From Sphingobacterium sp. SGG-5 (GTDB lineage: Bacteria > Bacteroidota > Bacteroidia > Sphingobacteriales > Sphingobacteriaceae), in contig NZ_JAAKGO010000008.1 of the NCBI RefSeq assembly GCF_011043525.1, forward strand, positions 160,153 to 224,152: a DNA stretch of 64,000 nucleotides, written 5' to 3'. How positions within the stretch are numbered: position 1 is the stretch's first letter; every line of letters begins with the position of its first letter. A model generated the notes under the pieces. The model saw only the letters and a program-made list of their open reading frames with translations. It searched no databases and was not told the origin of the DNA. Position numbers and translations under genes: made by a program. Shown here piece after piece: positions 34,355 through 42,839 of the stretch.

Positions 34355-35104
34355 ATGAGCAATAGACGACTATTTTTAAAACAATCAGCGCTTTCCATTG
34401 GAGCGACATTAGCAAGCGGTTCTTTGTTAAAGGCAGAAGGCCTGACCGCAAAAAAATCCGGAATAGAAATAAAAGCGAACGATACCATTTTGTTTCAAGG
34501 GGATTCAATCACGGATGCCAGCCGGAAGCGGGATACAGCTCTGCCTAATGATATTGCAGGTATGGGCAGGGGGTATGCCATGATTGCAGCGAGTGTTCTC
34601 CTCAACAAATTCGCAGAAAAAAATCTGAAAATCTACAACAGAGGAATAAGTGGCAATAAAGTTCCACAGCTCGATGCCCGCTGGCAAGCCGACTGTCTGG
34701 ATCTTAAACCGAATATCCTGAGTATTCTTGTGGGGGTAAACGACTATTGGCATAAGCGGAACGGTAAATATGAAGGATCGGCAGAATCCTATCGTGAGCA
34801 GTATCGCAAACTATTGGATAGGACGTTGCTGGAGTTTCCTAACGTGAAGTTGATCATAGGTGAGCCTTTTGGCGTGAAAAATGTCAAGCATGTGGATGAT
34901 AGCTGGTTTCCGGAATTTGCACAATATCAGCAGGCGGCCCGAGATATCGCTAAAGAATATAAAGCGACACTTATTCCTTATCAGTCCATCTTTGATGAAG
35001 CAGAGAAAAGAAATTCAGGGGCATACTGGACGAGTGACGGAGTGCATACAACGCTTGGGGGAGCTAACCTGATGGCAGAGAGCTGGCTGGCGACGGTGAG
35101 GTAG
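34355..35104 (+). CDS. SGNH/GDSL hydrolase with Tat-like signal
   Basis: 249 residues. The N-terminus SNRRLFLKQSALSIGATLASGS carries a twin-arginine motif and a hydrophobic region, so Tat export is likely. SGNH blocks: nucleophile Ser51 in FQGDSITD, Gly100 in NRGISGN, Asn129 in VGVNDYW, and Asp228/His231 in SDGVHTT. The family removes acetyl or other acyl groups from glycans or lipids; GDSL proteins of this length in Bacteroidota are commonly carbohydrate esterases or rhamnogalacturonan acetylesterase-like. Starts 32 bases after the aminotransferase stop and converges on mtaB with 2 bases between stop codons. Confidence 0.88.
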   Translation: MSNRRLFLKQSALSIGATLASGSLLKAEGLTAKKSGIEIKANDTILFQGDSITDASRKRDTALPNDIAGMGRGYAMIAASVLLNKFAEKNLKIYNRGISGNKVPQLDARWQADCLDLKPNILSILVGVNDYWHKRNGKYEGSAESYREQYRKLLDRTLLEFPNVKLIIGEPFGVKNVKHVDDSWFPEFAQYQQAARDIAKEYKATLIPYQSIFDEAEKRNSGAYWTSDGVHTTLGGANLMAESWLATVR

Positions 35105-35106
35105 TA

Positions 35107-36426
35107 CTAATGTACCAAGACTTCAGGCAATTCTTCAATGTCCACATCACCGTGGTCTGAGATGGTCAGGAACTTGACGGGTACCAGCTCGTTGACTAAC
35201 AAAGGATCATAAGGGGTGCGGACTTTGACATAGTTTTTGGAAAAACCATGCATATAGCCTTCTTTGATGTCACTTTCAAATAAGACCTCGCCTATCTGGC
35301 CGAGGTTTTGTTCATAAAAGGTACGGCGTTTCTTTTCCGAAAGGATATGTAACATCTTACTGCGGTCGGAGCGCTGTGCGCCGGGAATAGCACCTTCCAT
35401 CTGGGCCGCAATGGTATTTTCCCGCTCCGAGTACGTAAATACGTGGAGATAGGAGATATCCATATCGTTGAGGAAATTATAGGTGTCTATAAAGTCTTCC
35501 CGTGTTTCGCCGGGAAAGCCGACAATGACATCTACGCCAATACAGCAGTCTGGCATCAGCGATTTTATTTTGGCTATCCGCTCACTATACAGCTCCCGCT
35601 TATAACGGCGACGCATTTTTGCTAGTACTTTATTGCTTCCGGACTGCAACGGCATATGGAAATGGGGTACAAATCGCTTAGACTGCGCTACAAACTCAAT
35701 AATCTCGTTGGATAGCAAATTGGGTTCAATAGAGGAAATACGGAAACGGTCTATGCCCTCGATAGTATCCAAAGCTGTTAACAAATCGATGAATTTATCT
35801 TGTCGTTTTCCGTCACGGATGCCAAAATCACCAATATTCACACCGGTCAATACAATCTCTTTCACGCCGGAAGCGGCGATGTCTCGGGCTTGCTGTACGA
35901 TATCCTCGATCTTGCCCGACCGACTGGCACCACGTGCCAAAGGGATGGTGCAAAAGGTGCAGGAATAGTCACAGCCGTCCTGTACTTTCAGGAAAGTGCG
36001 GGTACGATCACCTATAGAAAAAGCAGGTACGAACTGATTGGTCTCGGTGATGGGTGAGTTGCGGATAATGGCCTTTTCCTGTTTGGTTAAATCATTGATA
36101 TGATCGATGATGTTAAACTTCTCAGCGGCGCCCAATACCATGTCTACACCGGGGATATCGGCAATTTCTTTCGGCTTTAACTGGGCATAACAACCGACAA
36201 TGGTAATGTATGCATTCGGTGAATATTTAAGCGCTTCTTTGACTACTTTCCTACACTTCTTATCCGCATGGTCAGTCACGGAACAGGTGTTGATGACGTA
36301 TACATCCGCCTGGCTGTGAAACGGTGTAGTGTCATAGCCGGCGTCTTTGAAAATTCGGCCTATGGAAGAGGTTTCCGAAAAATTCAACTTACATCCAAGG
36401 GTGTAGAAAGCAACTTTTTTATTCAT
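35107..36426 (-). CDS. mtaB: tRNA t6A37 methylthiotransferase MtaB
   Basis: 439 residues from the ATG at 36426. An ATG 21 bases further upstream is in frame but overlaps the -7 promoter element, so it cannot be the start. N-terminal MTTase domain with three cluster cysteines (Cys12 in LGCKLN, Cys48 in NTCSV, Cys79 in VGCYAQ); a radical-SAM domain with Cys152-x3-Cys156-x2-Cys159 (GCDYSCTFCTIPLARG); and a C-terminal TRAM domain (about 375-436). It adds a methylthio group to N6-threonylcarbamoyladenosine at position 37 of tRNAs reading ANN codons. GCKLNFSETS and overall length separate it from MiaB and RimO. Monocistronic. Confidence 0.93.
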   Translation of the reverse strand: MNKKVAFYTLGCKLNFSETSSIGRIFKDAGYDTTPFHSQADVYVINTCSVTDHADKKCRKVVKEALKYSPNAYITIVGCYAQLKPKEIADIPGVDMVLGAAEKFNIIDHINDLTKQEKAIIRNSPITETNQFVPAFSIGDRTRTFLKVQDGCDYSCTFCTIPLARGASRSGKIEDIVQQARDIAASGVKEIVLTGVNIGDFGIRDGKRQDKFIDLLTALDTIEGIDRFRISSIEPNLLSNEIIEFVAQSKRFVPHFHMPLQSGSNKVLAKMRRRYKRELYSERIAKIKSLMPDCCIGVDVIVGFPGETREDFIDTYNFLNDMDISYLHVFTYSERENTIAAQMEGAIPGAQRSDRSKMLHILSEKKRRTFYEQNLGQIGEVLFESDIKEGYMHGFSKNYVKVRTPYDPLLVNELVPVKFLTISDHGDVDIEELPEVLVH

Positions 36427-36436
36427 GATAATGCTG

Positions 36437-36444
36437 CAAAAATA
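36437..36444 (-). promoter_or_regulatory. -7 promoter element of mtaB
   Basis: TATTTTTG on the minus strand (TAnnTTTG), ending 10 bases before the mtaB ATG, gives a leader of only a few bases. It fixes the start codon at 36426. Confidence 0.55.
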
Positions 36445-36572
36445 CATTTTTTTTTAGTATTGCGATAGGTGTATCGCGTAATTGCGATCTTGTAAATGTA
36501 AAATATTCACCCATTGGTGCTGTATTTTTGAGTTGTTGAAAAAATGTGATATTCGAATAATGTAAAAACCAG

Positions 36573-36580
36573 TATCTTCG
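36573..36580 (+). promoter_or_regulatory. Possible -7 element of thyA
   Basis: TATCTTCG differs from TAnnTTTG at one position and lies 25 bases before the thyA ATG. No convincing -33 element. Confidence 0.35.
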
Positions 36581-36605
36581 TAGGATTCATTTAATAAGGA
36601 TAACC

Positions 36606-37427
36606 ATGAAACAGTATTTGGACTTGCTCAGGCATGTGTACACGACGGGTGCAGAAAAGACAGACAGAACAGGAACGGGAACACGCAGTGTATTTGGCTA
36701 TCAAATGCGTTTCAATCTTCAAGAAGGCTTCCCGTTGGTGACGACCAAAAAACTCCATGTACGTTCGATTATCCACGAGTTGATTTGGTTCCTAAAGGGG
36801 GAGACAAATATTCAATATCTGAAAGAAAACGGAGTCAGTATTTGGGACGAGTGGGCGGATGAGCGGGGTAATCTGGGTCCTGTATATGGTTCGCAATGGC
36901 GCTCCTGGCCGACACCGGATGGAAGGCATATCGATCAGATCGCCCAGGTCATCCGCCAATTAAAGAATACGCCGGACTCGCGCCGTATTATCGTGTCGGC
37001 TTGGAATGTGGGCGAAATCGAAAATATGGCACTTCCGCCTTGTCACGCCTTTTTCCAATTTTATGTGGCACCGGCAAATCCGGAAAAGGGATTGCTCAAA
37101 CCGCAATTGTCCTGCCAGCTGTACCAACGGAGTGCGGATATATTCTTAGGGGTGCCGTTTAATATAGCATCTTATGCTTTACTCACGATGATGGTTGCGC
37201 AGGTGTGTGATATGGAAGCAGCCGAGTTTGTCCACACATTGGGGGATGCCCATATTTACAGTAATCATTTTGAGCAGACGGAATTGCAGCTTTCCCGTGA
37301 GCCGAAAGCTCTTCCACAAATGAAAATCAATCCGGAGGTGAAGGATATCTTTGACTTTACATTTGCTGACTTCGAGTTGGTCAATTATGAATATCATCCA
37401 CACATCAAAGCTCCGGTAGCGGTATAG
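36606..37427 (+). CDS. thyA: Thymidylate synthase
   Basis: 273 residues, near the 264 of E. coli ThyA. Catalytic Cys146 in [13 protein letters not shown]21 and the SRR segment (about 125-127) for phosphate binding; [23 protein letters not shown] for dUMP and folate. It methylates dUMP to dTMP using methylene-tetrahydrofolate, leaving dihydrofolate that the folA product encoded about 100 bases downstream recycles. The 103-bp gap holds heptamer repeats and two mini-hairpins but no clear terminator, so the two genes are probably cotranscribed. Confidence 0.97.
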   Translation: MKQYLDLLRHVYTTGAEKTDRTGTGTRSVFGYQMRFNLQEGFPLVTTKKLHVRSIIHELIWFLKGETNIQYLKENGVSIWDEWADERGNLGPVYGSQWRSWPTPDGRHIDQIAQVIRQLKNTPDSRRIIVSAWNVGEIENMALPPCHAFFQFYVAPANPEKGLLKPQLSCQLYQRSADIFLGVPFNIASYALLTMMVAQVCDMEAAEFVHTLGDAHIYSNHFEQTELQLSREPKALPQMKINPEVKDIFDFTFADFELVNYEYHPHIKAPVAV

Positions 37428-37434
37428 GGAATAC

Positions 37435-37462
37435 GTATTGAGTATTGCGTATAGGGTATTGC
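37435..37462. repeat. Four tandem GTATxxx heptamers in the thyA-folA spacer
   Basis: GTATTGA, GTATTGC, GTATAGG, GTATTGC start at 37435, 37442, 37449 and 37456, exactly 7 bp apart; another GTATTGC is at 37489-37495 out of register. Two small hairpins follow: CCTGC/GCAGG (37475-37489) and TATCTC/GAGATA (37498-37513). The function is not evident. Confidence 0.6.
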
Positions 37463-37530
37463 GATGTGGGTCTGCCTGCGGTATGCAGGTATTGCGATAT
37501 CTCATGCGAGATAATGTTTACTAAAAAATA

Positions 37531-38022
37531 ATGAATACCAAAATAACATTAATTGTAGCGGCAGCAGAGAATAACGCTATTGGCAAAGATAATCAGATGC
37601 CTTGGCACCTGCCTAATGATTTTAAATATTTCAAGAACACGACACTGGAACACTCGGTGGTAATGGGGCGTAAAACCTTCGATTCCATCGGTAAGCCGCT
37701 TCCGGAACGTCGGAATATTATTCTAACGAGAGATCAGAACTATACGAGCCCTGATGTGGATGTTGCGAATAGTGTTGATGACGTGTTGACCTACTGCCGG
37801 GATGAGCGTGAAATCTTTGTTATCGGTGGTGCCAACGTGTATAAACAATTTATATCCTTAGCACAGAAAGTTCATCTCACTCGGGTGCATACCGTTATTG
37901 ACGGCGATGCTTTCTTTCCCGAACTCTCCGAGAATGAATGGCAACTCACGAGCAGTAAGCATCATCAGAAAGATGGGAAACATGCTTTCGATTACAGTTT
38001 TGAAGTTTGGGAGAGAAGATAA
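37531..38022 (+). CDS. folA: Dihydrofolate reductase
   Basis: 163 residues, standard bacterial DHFR length. AAAENNAIGKDNQMPWHLPNDF carries the Met20-type loop and the proton-relay acid Asp30; VVMGRKTFDSIGKPLP binds NADPH; EIFVIGGANVYKQF is the conserved GG motif. It reduces dihydrofolate, the by-product of ThyA encoded upstream, to tetrahydrofolate. The next gene (cupin) starts 2 bases after its stop codon, indicating a shared transcript. Confidence 0.97.
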   Translation: MNTKITLIVAAAENNAIGKDNQMPWHLPNDFKYFKNTTLEHSVVMGRKTFDSIGKPLPERRNIILTRDQNYTSPDVDVANSVDDVLTYCRDEREIFVIGGANVYKQFISLAQKVHLTRVHTVIDGDAFFPELSENEWQLTSSKHHQKDGKHAFDYSFEVWERR

Positions 38023-38024
38023 TC

Positions 38025-38363
38025 ATGAAAAGCGAACTATTCCAAATTGACAAAGAAACTGAATGGACGGATTTAGGCAAAGGTGTGAGGCGTAAAATAG
38101 CTGTCCACGATGACACTTTGATGCTCGTCAAAGTGCGCTTTGAAACGGGTGCGGTTGGAGAATTGCATAGTCACTTGCATACGCAGATTTCTTATGTCCG
38201 TGCAGGTGTTTTTAAATATACAATCGGAGATGTCGCACAGATCATTAAGAAAGGGGATAGTTGTATTATTCCATCCAATACTTTGCATGGATGCGAATGT
38301 CTGGAAGCGGGGGAATTGATTGATTCATTCACTCCCCCGAGAGCAGATTTTCTGACTTTATAA
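38025..38363 (+). CDS. Small cupin-domain protein
   Basis: 112 residues from the ATG at 38025, directly after the folA stop (an in-frame TTG inside folA is rejected). Single beta-barrel cupin with motif 1 GELHSHLHTQISYVRAGVFKYTIG (metal ligands His-x-His plus a further His) and motif 2 GDSCIIPSNTLHGCECLEAGE. It resembles cupin_2 proteins of the pectin-degradation KdgF type, but no sugar genes are near, so enzymatic identity is open. It ends 6 bases into the convergent ddl gene, sharing no terminator that I can see. Confidence 0.82.
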   Translation: MKSELFQIDKETEWTDLGKGVRRKIAVHDDTLMLVKVRFETGAVGELHSHLHTQISYVRAGVFKYTIGDVAQIIKKGDSCIIPSNTLHGCECLEAGELIDSFTPPRADFLTL

Positions 38364-39356
38364 GGCCGCTTCGATCAATTCCCCATAAAAATCGGTTTCC
38401 CGCAGGCCAAAAGCCTGCACCTGCTGTGGTATGAAGCTTTGTGCTGTTTGTCCCGGAATAGTATTGATTTCGATAAAGAAAAATCTGTCGGTGTCATTCT
38501 CCAAAAAGAAATCTACCCGAACCATTCCTTTGCAATCCAGTCGAATATAGATCTCCCGGATAATACGGGCTGCACGCTCCTGCTGCTCGACGGTAAGATC
38601 AGCGGGTGTAATCTCTTCGGTCAGGCCGGATACATATTTGGCTTCATAGTCAAAAAACTCACGGGTAGTTTTGACTTCTGTGGCAGGTAATACCACCAGC
38701 TCTCCCTTGGTATTTCTAAAAATACCCTGTGAAAATTCGCGACCCGAGACGAATTCTTCTACCAACACCTGCTTACCTGTGTTTTCTGCATCGTATGCTT
38801 TGTTTAAGGCCTCTTCCAGCTCTTCCTGTATTTTGACCTTGCTCATGCCGATACTGGACCCACCAGCATTAGGTTTTACGAAATAAGGTAAGGATAGTTT
38901 TTCCTGCACCAGCTGTACAGCCTCTTTTCGGTGATTTTCGAATAGAAGTACCGAATTAGCTGTATAGAGTTCCGGGATATCTTGAATAATAGCTTTGGTG
39001 TAGCCTTTATTCATCGTCAGCGCAGATGTTAATGCACCGCAGGATGTATAGGGCAAGCCGATCATATCAAAGTAACCTTGTAAGCGGCCGTCTTCGCCGG
39101 GACTGCCATGAAGAATAATGAAAGCCACGTCAAATCGAATAGTTTCTTCACCGAGATGTAAGGAAAAATCTGCTTTCTGAATGCTATGTGAAATGTCCTT
39201 GTCATCTTTATAAAACCATCCGTCCTTACGGATATCAATCAGGTATACATCATATTTGTTTTTATCGATTTGGCTATAAACAAATTGTGAACTTTTATAT
39301 GATACTTCGGCTTCTTCTGTGTATCCACCGGTAATTAATGCTACTTTTGTTTTCAT
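38358..39356 (-). CDS. ddl: D-alanine--D-alanine ligase
   Basis: 332 residues with an ATP-grasp fold: N-terminal HGSPGEDGRLQGYFDMIGLPYTSCGA (the Ddl HGxxGEDG motif), LPYFVKPNAGGSSIGMSKV for ATP binding, EFVSGREFS, and the C-terminal GMVRVDFFLENDTDRFFFIEINTIPGQT for Mg and substrate. It makes the D-Ala-D-Ala dipeptide for peptidoglycan precursors. Divergent from the PASTA-mltG operon, another cell-wall set, across a 203-bp region with a large inverted repeat. The last codons overlap the cupin stop by 6 bp on the other strand. Confidence 0.95.
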   Translation of the reverse strand: MKTKVALITGGYTEEAEVSYKSSQFVYSQIDKNKYDVYLIDIRKDGWFYKDDKDISHSIQKADFSLHLGEETIRFDVAFIILHGSPGEDGRLQGYFDMIGLPYTSCGALTSALTMNKGYTKAIIQDIPELYTANSVLLFENHRKEAVQLVQEKLSLPYFVKPNAGGSSIGMSKVKIQEELEEALNKAYDAENTGKQVLVEEFVSGREFSQGIFRNTKGELVVLPATEVKTTREFFDYEAKYVSGLTEEITPADLTVEQQERAARIIREIYIRLDCKGMVRVDFFLENDTDRFFFIEINTIPGQTAQSFIPQQVQAFGLRETDFYGELIEAAL

Positions 39357-39395
39357 CTGTCTGTTTTGTTTTTTATCTGTCAGATGGAGCCTTTG

Positions 39396-39444
39396 ATGAT
39401 TAAAATAATCATTTCTCTGTATGTTTAATGATTATTTTAATCAT
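39396..39444. promoter_or_regulatory. 17-bp perfect inverted repeat between ddl and the PASTA-mltG operon
   Basis: Arms 39396-39412 and 39428-39444 are exact reverse complements with a 15-base spacer. Each arm is itself a dyad (ATGATT-5-AATCAT), so there are four ATGATT half-sites in 49 bp. It lies between divergent genes, upstream of both, so a terminator is unlikely; a multi-dimer operator fits best. Confidence 0.5.
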
Positions 39445-39483
39445 GACGGGTTCATCGCGTTAGTTTGTTGTTCGCAAATATAA

Positions 39484-39514
39484 TTTGTGATACACAGAAA
39501 AACGAATATTTTTG
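39484..39514 (+). promoter_or_regulatory. Promoter of the PASTA-mltG operon
   Basis: TTTG (39484-39487), 19 bases, then TATTTTTG (39507-39514): textbook Bacteroidota -33/-7 pair. The leader would be about 40 bases before the ATG at 39560. Confidence 0.75.
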
Positions 39515-39559
39515 TTTAAAATAATATAGACAGCGGTTTGCTAAATTTAGATATCACAC

Positions 39560-40312
39560 ATGTCAAAACTATTACTTTATTTACGGACAGACACTTTTCG
39601 TAAAAATCTCATTTATGCATTGATTTTCTTCGGTGTGCTCTTTCTGCTCATTTATTTTGGTCTACGCATGTATACCAAACATGGCGATTCGCAGGAAGTA
39701 CCTGTGCTTAAAGGTCTCACCATAGGTCAGGCTGTTCAGGTATTGGATAAAGCAGGTCTGGAATATGAAGTTGATTCCGTCTATCAGCTGGATGCCAAGC
39801 CTGGCTTAGTGATCGAGCAGGATCCGGAGGCGAAAGCTCCGGTGAAAAGTGGACGTACGATCTATCTGACGATTATCACGCAGGTAGCTCCTGAAATTGC
39901 TTTTCCGGATATCATGGAAAAAAATCTGGTTGAAGCCACCGCCATATTAAAAAATCATGCACTAAAGATCGGAGATACGGTGTATGTGAACGATATCGCC
40001 CGGGATGTGGTGTTGGATGTACAGTTTGCCGGCCAGCCACTTAAGGCTGGAAGAATGTTATCGAAAGGATCGAGGGTAACGCTGGTGCTGGGCAATGGTA
40101 GGGGTGCCAATGAAGTGGAAGTTCCGAATGTATTAGGACTTACTTTATCGGAAGCGAAGTTTGCCATCCAAGGCTTAGGTTTAAACCTGGGTAGCGTTTC
40201 GGGTGTCATTCTGGATACCTTGTCGGCACGGGTCGTCGCGCAATCACCCGATACATCAGCGCGTATCATTAGTATTGGCACGCCTATTAATCTTACATTG
40301 TCCAACGAATAG
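39560..40312 (+). CDS. Membrane-anchored protein with three PASTA domains
   Basis: 250 residues: short cytoplasmic start, one transmembrane helix (about 16-38), then three ~66-residue PASTA domains (about 46-112, 113-180, 184-250), each with the EVPxxxGxxxxxAxxxLxxxGL pattern. PASTA domains bind muropeptides or beta-lactams and usually sit on Ser/Thr kinases or penicillin-binding proteins; here there is no catalytic domain, so it is probably a cell-wall sensor or scaffold. First gene of an operon with mltG (12-base gap) and opposite ddl, consistent with peptidoglycan work. Confidence 0.9.
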   Translation: MSKLLLYLRTDTFRKNLIYALIFFGVLFLLIYFGLRMYTKHGDSQEVPVLKGLTIGQAVQVLDKAGLEYEVDSVYQLDAKPGLVIEQDPEAKAPVKSGRTIYLTIITQVAPEIAFPDIMEKNLVEATAILKNHALKIGDTVYVNDIARDVVLDVQFAGQPLKAGRMLSKGSRVTLVLGNGRGANEVEVPNVLGLTLSEAKFAIQGLGLNLGSVSGVILDTLSARVVAQSPDTSARIISIGTPINLTLSNE

Positions 40313-40324
40313 TCTGGTTGCGGT

Positions 40325-41365
40325 ATGTCAAAAAAACGATCAATCAAAAAATGGGTGGGTATTGTCATCTTATTGATTTTACTGATAGGGGGCTTTATTG
40401 GTTTTAAGCTGTATCAGACCTTTGTCGGATCATCGGTCACCGATGAAGAAGAATATTTGTATGTACATACCGGCGATAGCTATACGGAGGTGTTGGCCCG
40501 TATTACAGAACAAAAAATAGTAAAACATCCCGATCTGTTTGATTACGCTGCCCGAAGGATGGGGTATACGGATAGGGTGAAACCCGGACGGTATAAATTG
40601 ACGCCGGGTATGAACAACCGAAGGCTGATCGGCAACTTACGCGGCGGATATCAGGATGCGGTTCGGTTTCGTTTCGCTAATATCCGTTTAAAGGAAAATT
40701 TTGCGGGATTGCTGGGAAAAAGCTTTGAAGCAGACTCGGCTACGTTTAGTGCGTTGCTGAATGATGAAACGTTAGCTAAAAAATACGGTTTTACAGAAGA
40801 AAACTTCTATACGATGTTTATTCCCAATACCTATCATATTTATTGGAACACATCGGCGGAGAAGATTATCGCACGGTTTTACGACGAATATCAGAAATTT
40901 TGGACGCCTGAACGCCTTGAAAAAGCAAGGAAACTCAATTTGAAGCCTGTTGAAGTGTCCATATTGGCTTCGATAGTACGGGGAGAAGCTTTGCATAACG
41001 ATGAAATGGCTGCTATCGCCGGCTTATACCTCAACCGGTTGAAAAAGGGTATGTTGCTTCAGGCGGATCCGACAGTTATTTTTGCACATCAGGATTTTGA
41101 GATACGTCGGGTATTGAACCGTCACTTAATACTGGACAGTCCTTACAATACATATCGCTATAGAGGCCTTCCTCCGGGACCCATTAATATGCCCCCCATT
41201 GTTGCCATCGATGCGGTGCTCAATCCTGCCCTGCACGACTATATCTATATGTGTGCCCGGGAAGACTTTTCAGGATACCATGCTTTCGCCAAAACTGTCG
41301 CCGAGCATCAGGTTAATGCCCGGAAATTCCAAAAAGCGTTGGACGAACGGGGAATAAAAAGATAA
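40325..41365 (+). CDS. mltG: Endolytic murein transglycosylase MltG (YceG-like)
   Basis: 346 residues with one N-terminal membrane helix (about 10-30), a LysM-like subdomain, and the YceG catalytic domain. The signature LASIVRGEALHNDEMAAIAGLYLNRLKKGMLLQADPTVIFA (from about 214) contains Glu221, the likely catalytic acid, aligned with the invariant Glu of ASIV..E motifs. MltG cuts nascent glycan strands and so sets their length. It is preceded by the PASTA gene and followed after 5 bases by the thioesterase gene, all on one strand. Confidence 0.94.
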   Translation: MSKKRSIKKWVGIVILLILLIGGFIGFKLYQTFVGSSVTDEEEYLYVHTGDSYTEVLARITEQKIVKHPDLFDYAARRMGYTDRVKPGRYKLTPGMNNRRLIGNLRGGYQDAVRFRFANIRLKENFAGLLGKSFEADSATFSALLNDETLAKKYGFTEENFYTMFIPNTYHIYWNTSAEKIIARFYDEYQKFWTPERLEKARKLNLKPVEVSILASIVRGEALHNDEMAAIAGLYLNRLKKGMLLQADPTVIFAHQDFEIRRVLNRHLILDSPYNTYRYRGLPPGPINMPPIVAIDAVLNPALHDYIYMCAREDFSGYHAFAKTVAEHQVNARKFQKALDERGIKR

Positions 41366-41370
41366 ATGTC

Positions 41371-41778
41371 ATGTTTGTTTTTGAACATAAAATACGGATA
41401 AGATACGCAGAGACCGATCAGATGGGGTATGTCTATTATGGAAATTATGCTTCATTTTATGAGGTAGCACGTACCGAAATGCTCCGTCAGACGGGAATAT
41501 CCTATAAGGAGCTTGAAGAAGGAGGGGTGATGCTTCCTGTGATTGAACTGCACACCCGCTATTTCCAACCAGCTAAGTATGACGACCTGATTACGATCCG
41601 GACGACTATCCGAGAGCGGCCGAATGTACGGATTAAGTTTGAGTATGAAATATTCAACGAGCAGGGTGATCTGCTTAATTCGGGAATGACCCAGCTGGTT
41701 TTTGTCGATATGGAAAAAAATAAGCCCTGCAAAGCACCGCAGGTCTTTCAGGACAAGATGGATGTCTATTTTAGCTGA
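41371..41778 (+). CDS. YbgC/FadM-type acyl-CoA thioesterase
   Basis: 135 residues, single hotdog domain. RIRYAETDQMGYVYYGNYASFYEVAR contains Asp16, the catalytic acid of 4-hydroxybenzoyl-CoA-thioesterase-like enzymes, and the helix with the substrate pocket; ELHTRYFQPAKYDDLITI forms the central strand pair. It hydrolyses acyl-CoA thioesters, in some bacteria in association with the Tol-Pal envelope system. No tol genes are here. Starts 5 bases after mltG and ends 2 bases before the YihY gene, so it is part of this operon. Confidence 0.9.
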   Translation: MFVFEHKIRIRYAETDQMGYVYYGNYASFYEVARTEMLRQTGISYKELEEGGVMLPVIELHTRYFQPAKYDDLITIRTTIRERPNVRIKFEYEIFNEQGDLLNSGMTQLVFVDMEKNKPCKAPQVFQDKMDVYFS

Positions 41779-41780
41779 TA

Positions 41781-42752
41781 ATGAAAAAGCTACATAACAG
41801 CTTACTTCTGTTTAAACCCTACGATAGTCTGATTGAATGGTCTAAACAGGCGACTTTGCCCGGATTCGGAAAGCTGCCGTTGTATACTGTTGCTGTATTT
41901 TTCTTTCAGGAAATCAAGCGTGAGTCGATATTAAACAAGGCATCGTCACTTGCTTATAATTTTATGCTGGCCATTTTTCCGGGCATCATCTTTTTGTTTA
42001 CCCTTATTCCTTACATACCTGTAGATAATTTTCAGGACAAGTTGATGGAGTTTTTAGCCATTGTCATACCGGCAGATGCCTATATTGCGGTGCAATCGAC
42101 GCTTGAAGATATTATCAAAAAACAAAACAGCGGGTTATTATCTTTTGGTTTTTTGTTGGCTACGTTTTTTTCGACCAATGGTATGGCCAATCTGATGCGT
42201 GCCTTTAATAAGGCTTCTCTATCCCGGGAAAACCGGAGTTGGGGAAGGAGAAGACTCGTGGCCTTGGGGCTGTCATTTGCCATTATTGTTGCCCTCTCCA
42301 TAGGTATTGCGGTTTTTACAACGACAGGGATGGTTATTACCTATCTGAAAAATCACATTGCTTACGATCTATCCTGGTTTTGGACTTTCATCATCAAGAC
42401 CTCCCGATGGTTGATTGTTTTTACCGTTTATTTTTTTACTGTTAGCCTGTTGTATCGATACGGTCCATCGGTTTCCAAAAGATGGAAGTTGTTTAATCCC
42501 GGTGCAACCTTAGCTACGGTACTGGCTATATTATCGTTTTCCGGCTTTGTTTTTTACATTGATAATTTTAATGCATACAATAAGCTATACGGTTCGATAG
42601 GCACGATCATCGTCATTATGATATGGATGTACCTGAATTCACTGATTCTATTGATAGGTTTTGAGTTGAATGCCAGCATCACCTTATCCAAGCAAAGTAT
42701 AAAAATTGTTAAACCTCGCGTATATAATTCGTTTAAGGACGCCAAGGAGTAA
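41781..42752 (+). CDS. YihY/BrkB-family inner-membrane protein
   Basis: 323 residues with about six membrane segments (main ones near 55-80, 110-130, 165-190, 205-228, 240-262 and 270-295). Family marks: the ASSLAYNFMLAIFPGIIFLFTLIP opening, FFSTNGMANLMRAFNKA, and the final IWMYLNSLILLIGFELNAS. The biochemical function of YihY proteins is unresolved (the older ribonuclease BN assignment is wrong for this family). Last gene of the PASTA-mltG operon, 87 bp before rpsA. Confidence 0.92.
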   Translation: MKKLHNSLLLFKPYDSLIEWSKQATLPGFGKLPLYTVAVFFFQEIKRESILNKASSLAYNFMLAIFPGIIFLFTLIPYIPVDNFQDKLMEFLAIVIPADAYIAVQSTLEDIIKKQNSGLLSFGFLLATFFSTNGMANLMRAFNKASLSRENRSWGRRRLVALGLSFAIIVALSIGIAVFTTTGMVITYLKNHIAYDLSWFWTFIIKTSRWLIVFTVYFFTVSLLYRYGPSVSKRWKLFNPGATLATVLAILSFSGFVFYIDNFNAYNKLYGSIGTIIVIMIWMYLNSLILLIGFELNASITLSKQSIKIVKPRVYNSFKDAKE

Positions 42753-42770
42753 ATATTTTTTTACTTAAAA

Positions 42771-42800
42771 TGTTGTAAATAAAACTTTTTCGTATCTTTG
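42771..42800 (+). promoter_or_regulatory. Promoter of rpsA
   Basis: TGTTG (42771-42775) and TATCTTTG (42793-42800; exact TAnnTTTG) with a 17-base gap. The leader is about 33 bases and contains AAGGAG 12 bases before the ATG. Confidence 0.65.
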
Positions 42801-42839
42801 CCCTTCCTACAAGGTAGGGAAAAGGAGATAATAAATTTA

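Noticed and set aside
42798..42839. Upstream TTG start of rpsA
   Set aside because: The TTG is part of the TATCTTTG promoter element and the added residues do not resemble S1; AAGGAG and the ATG at 42840 fit better.
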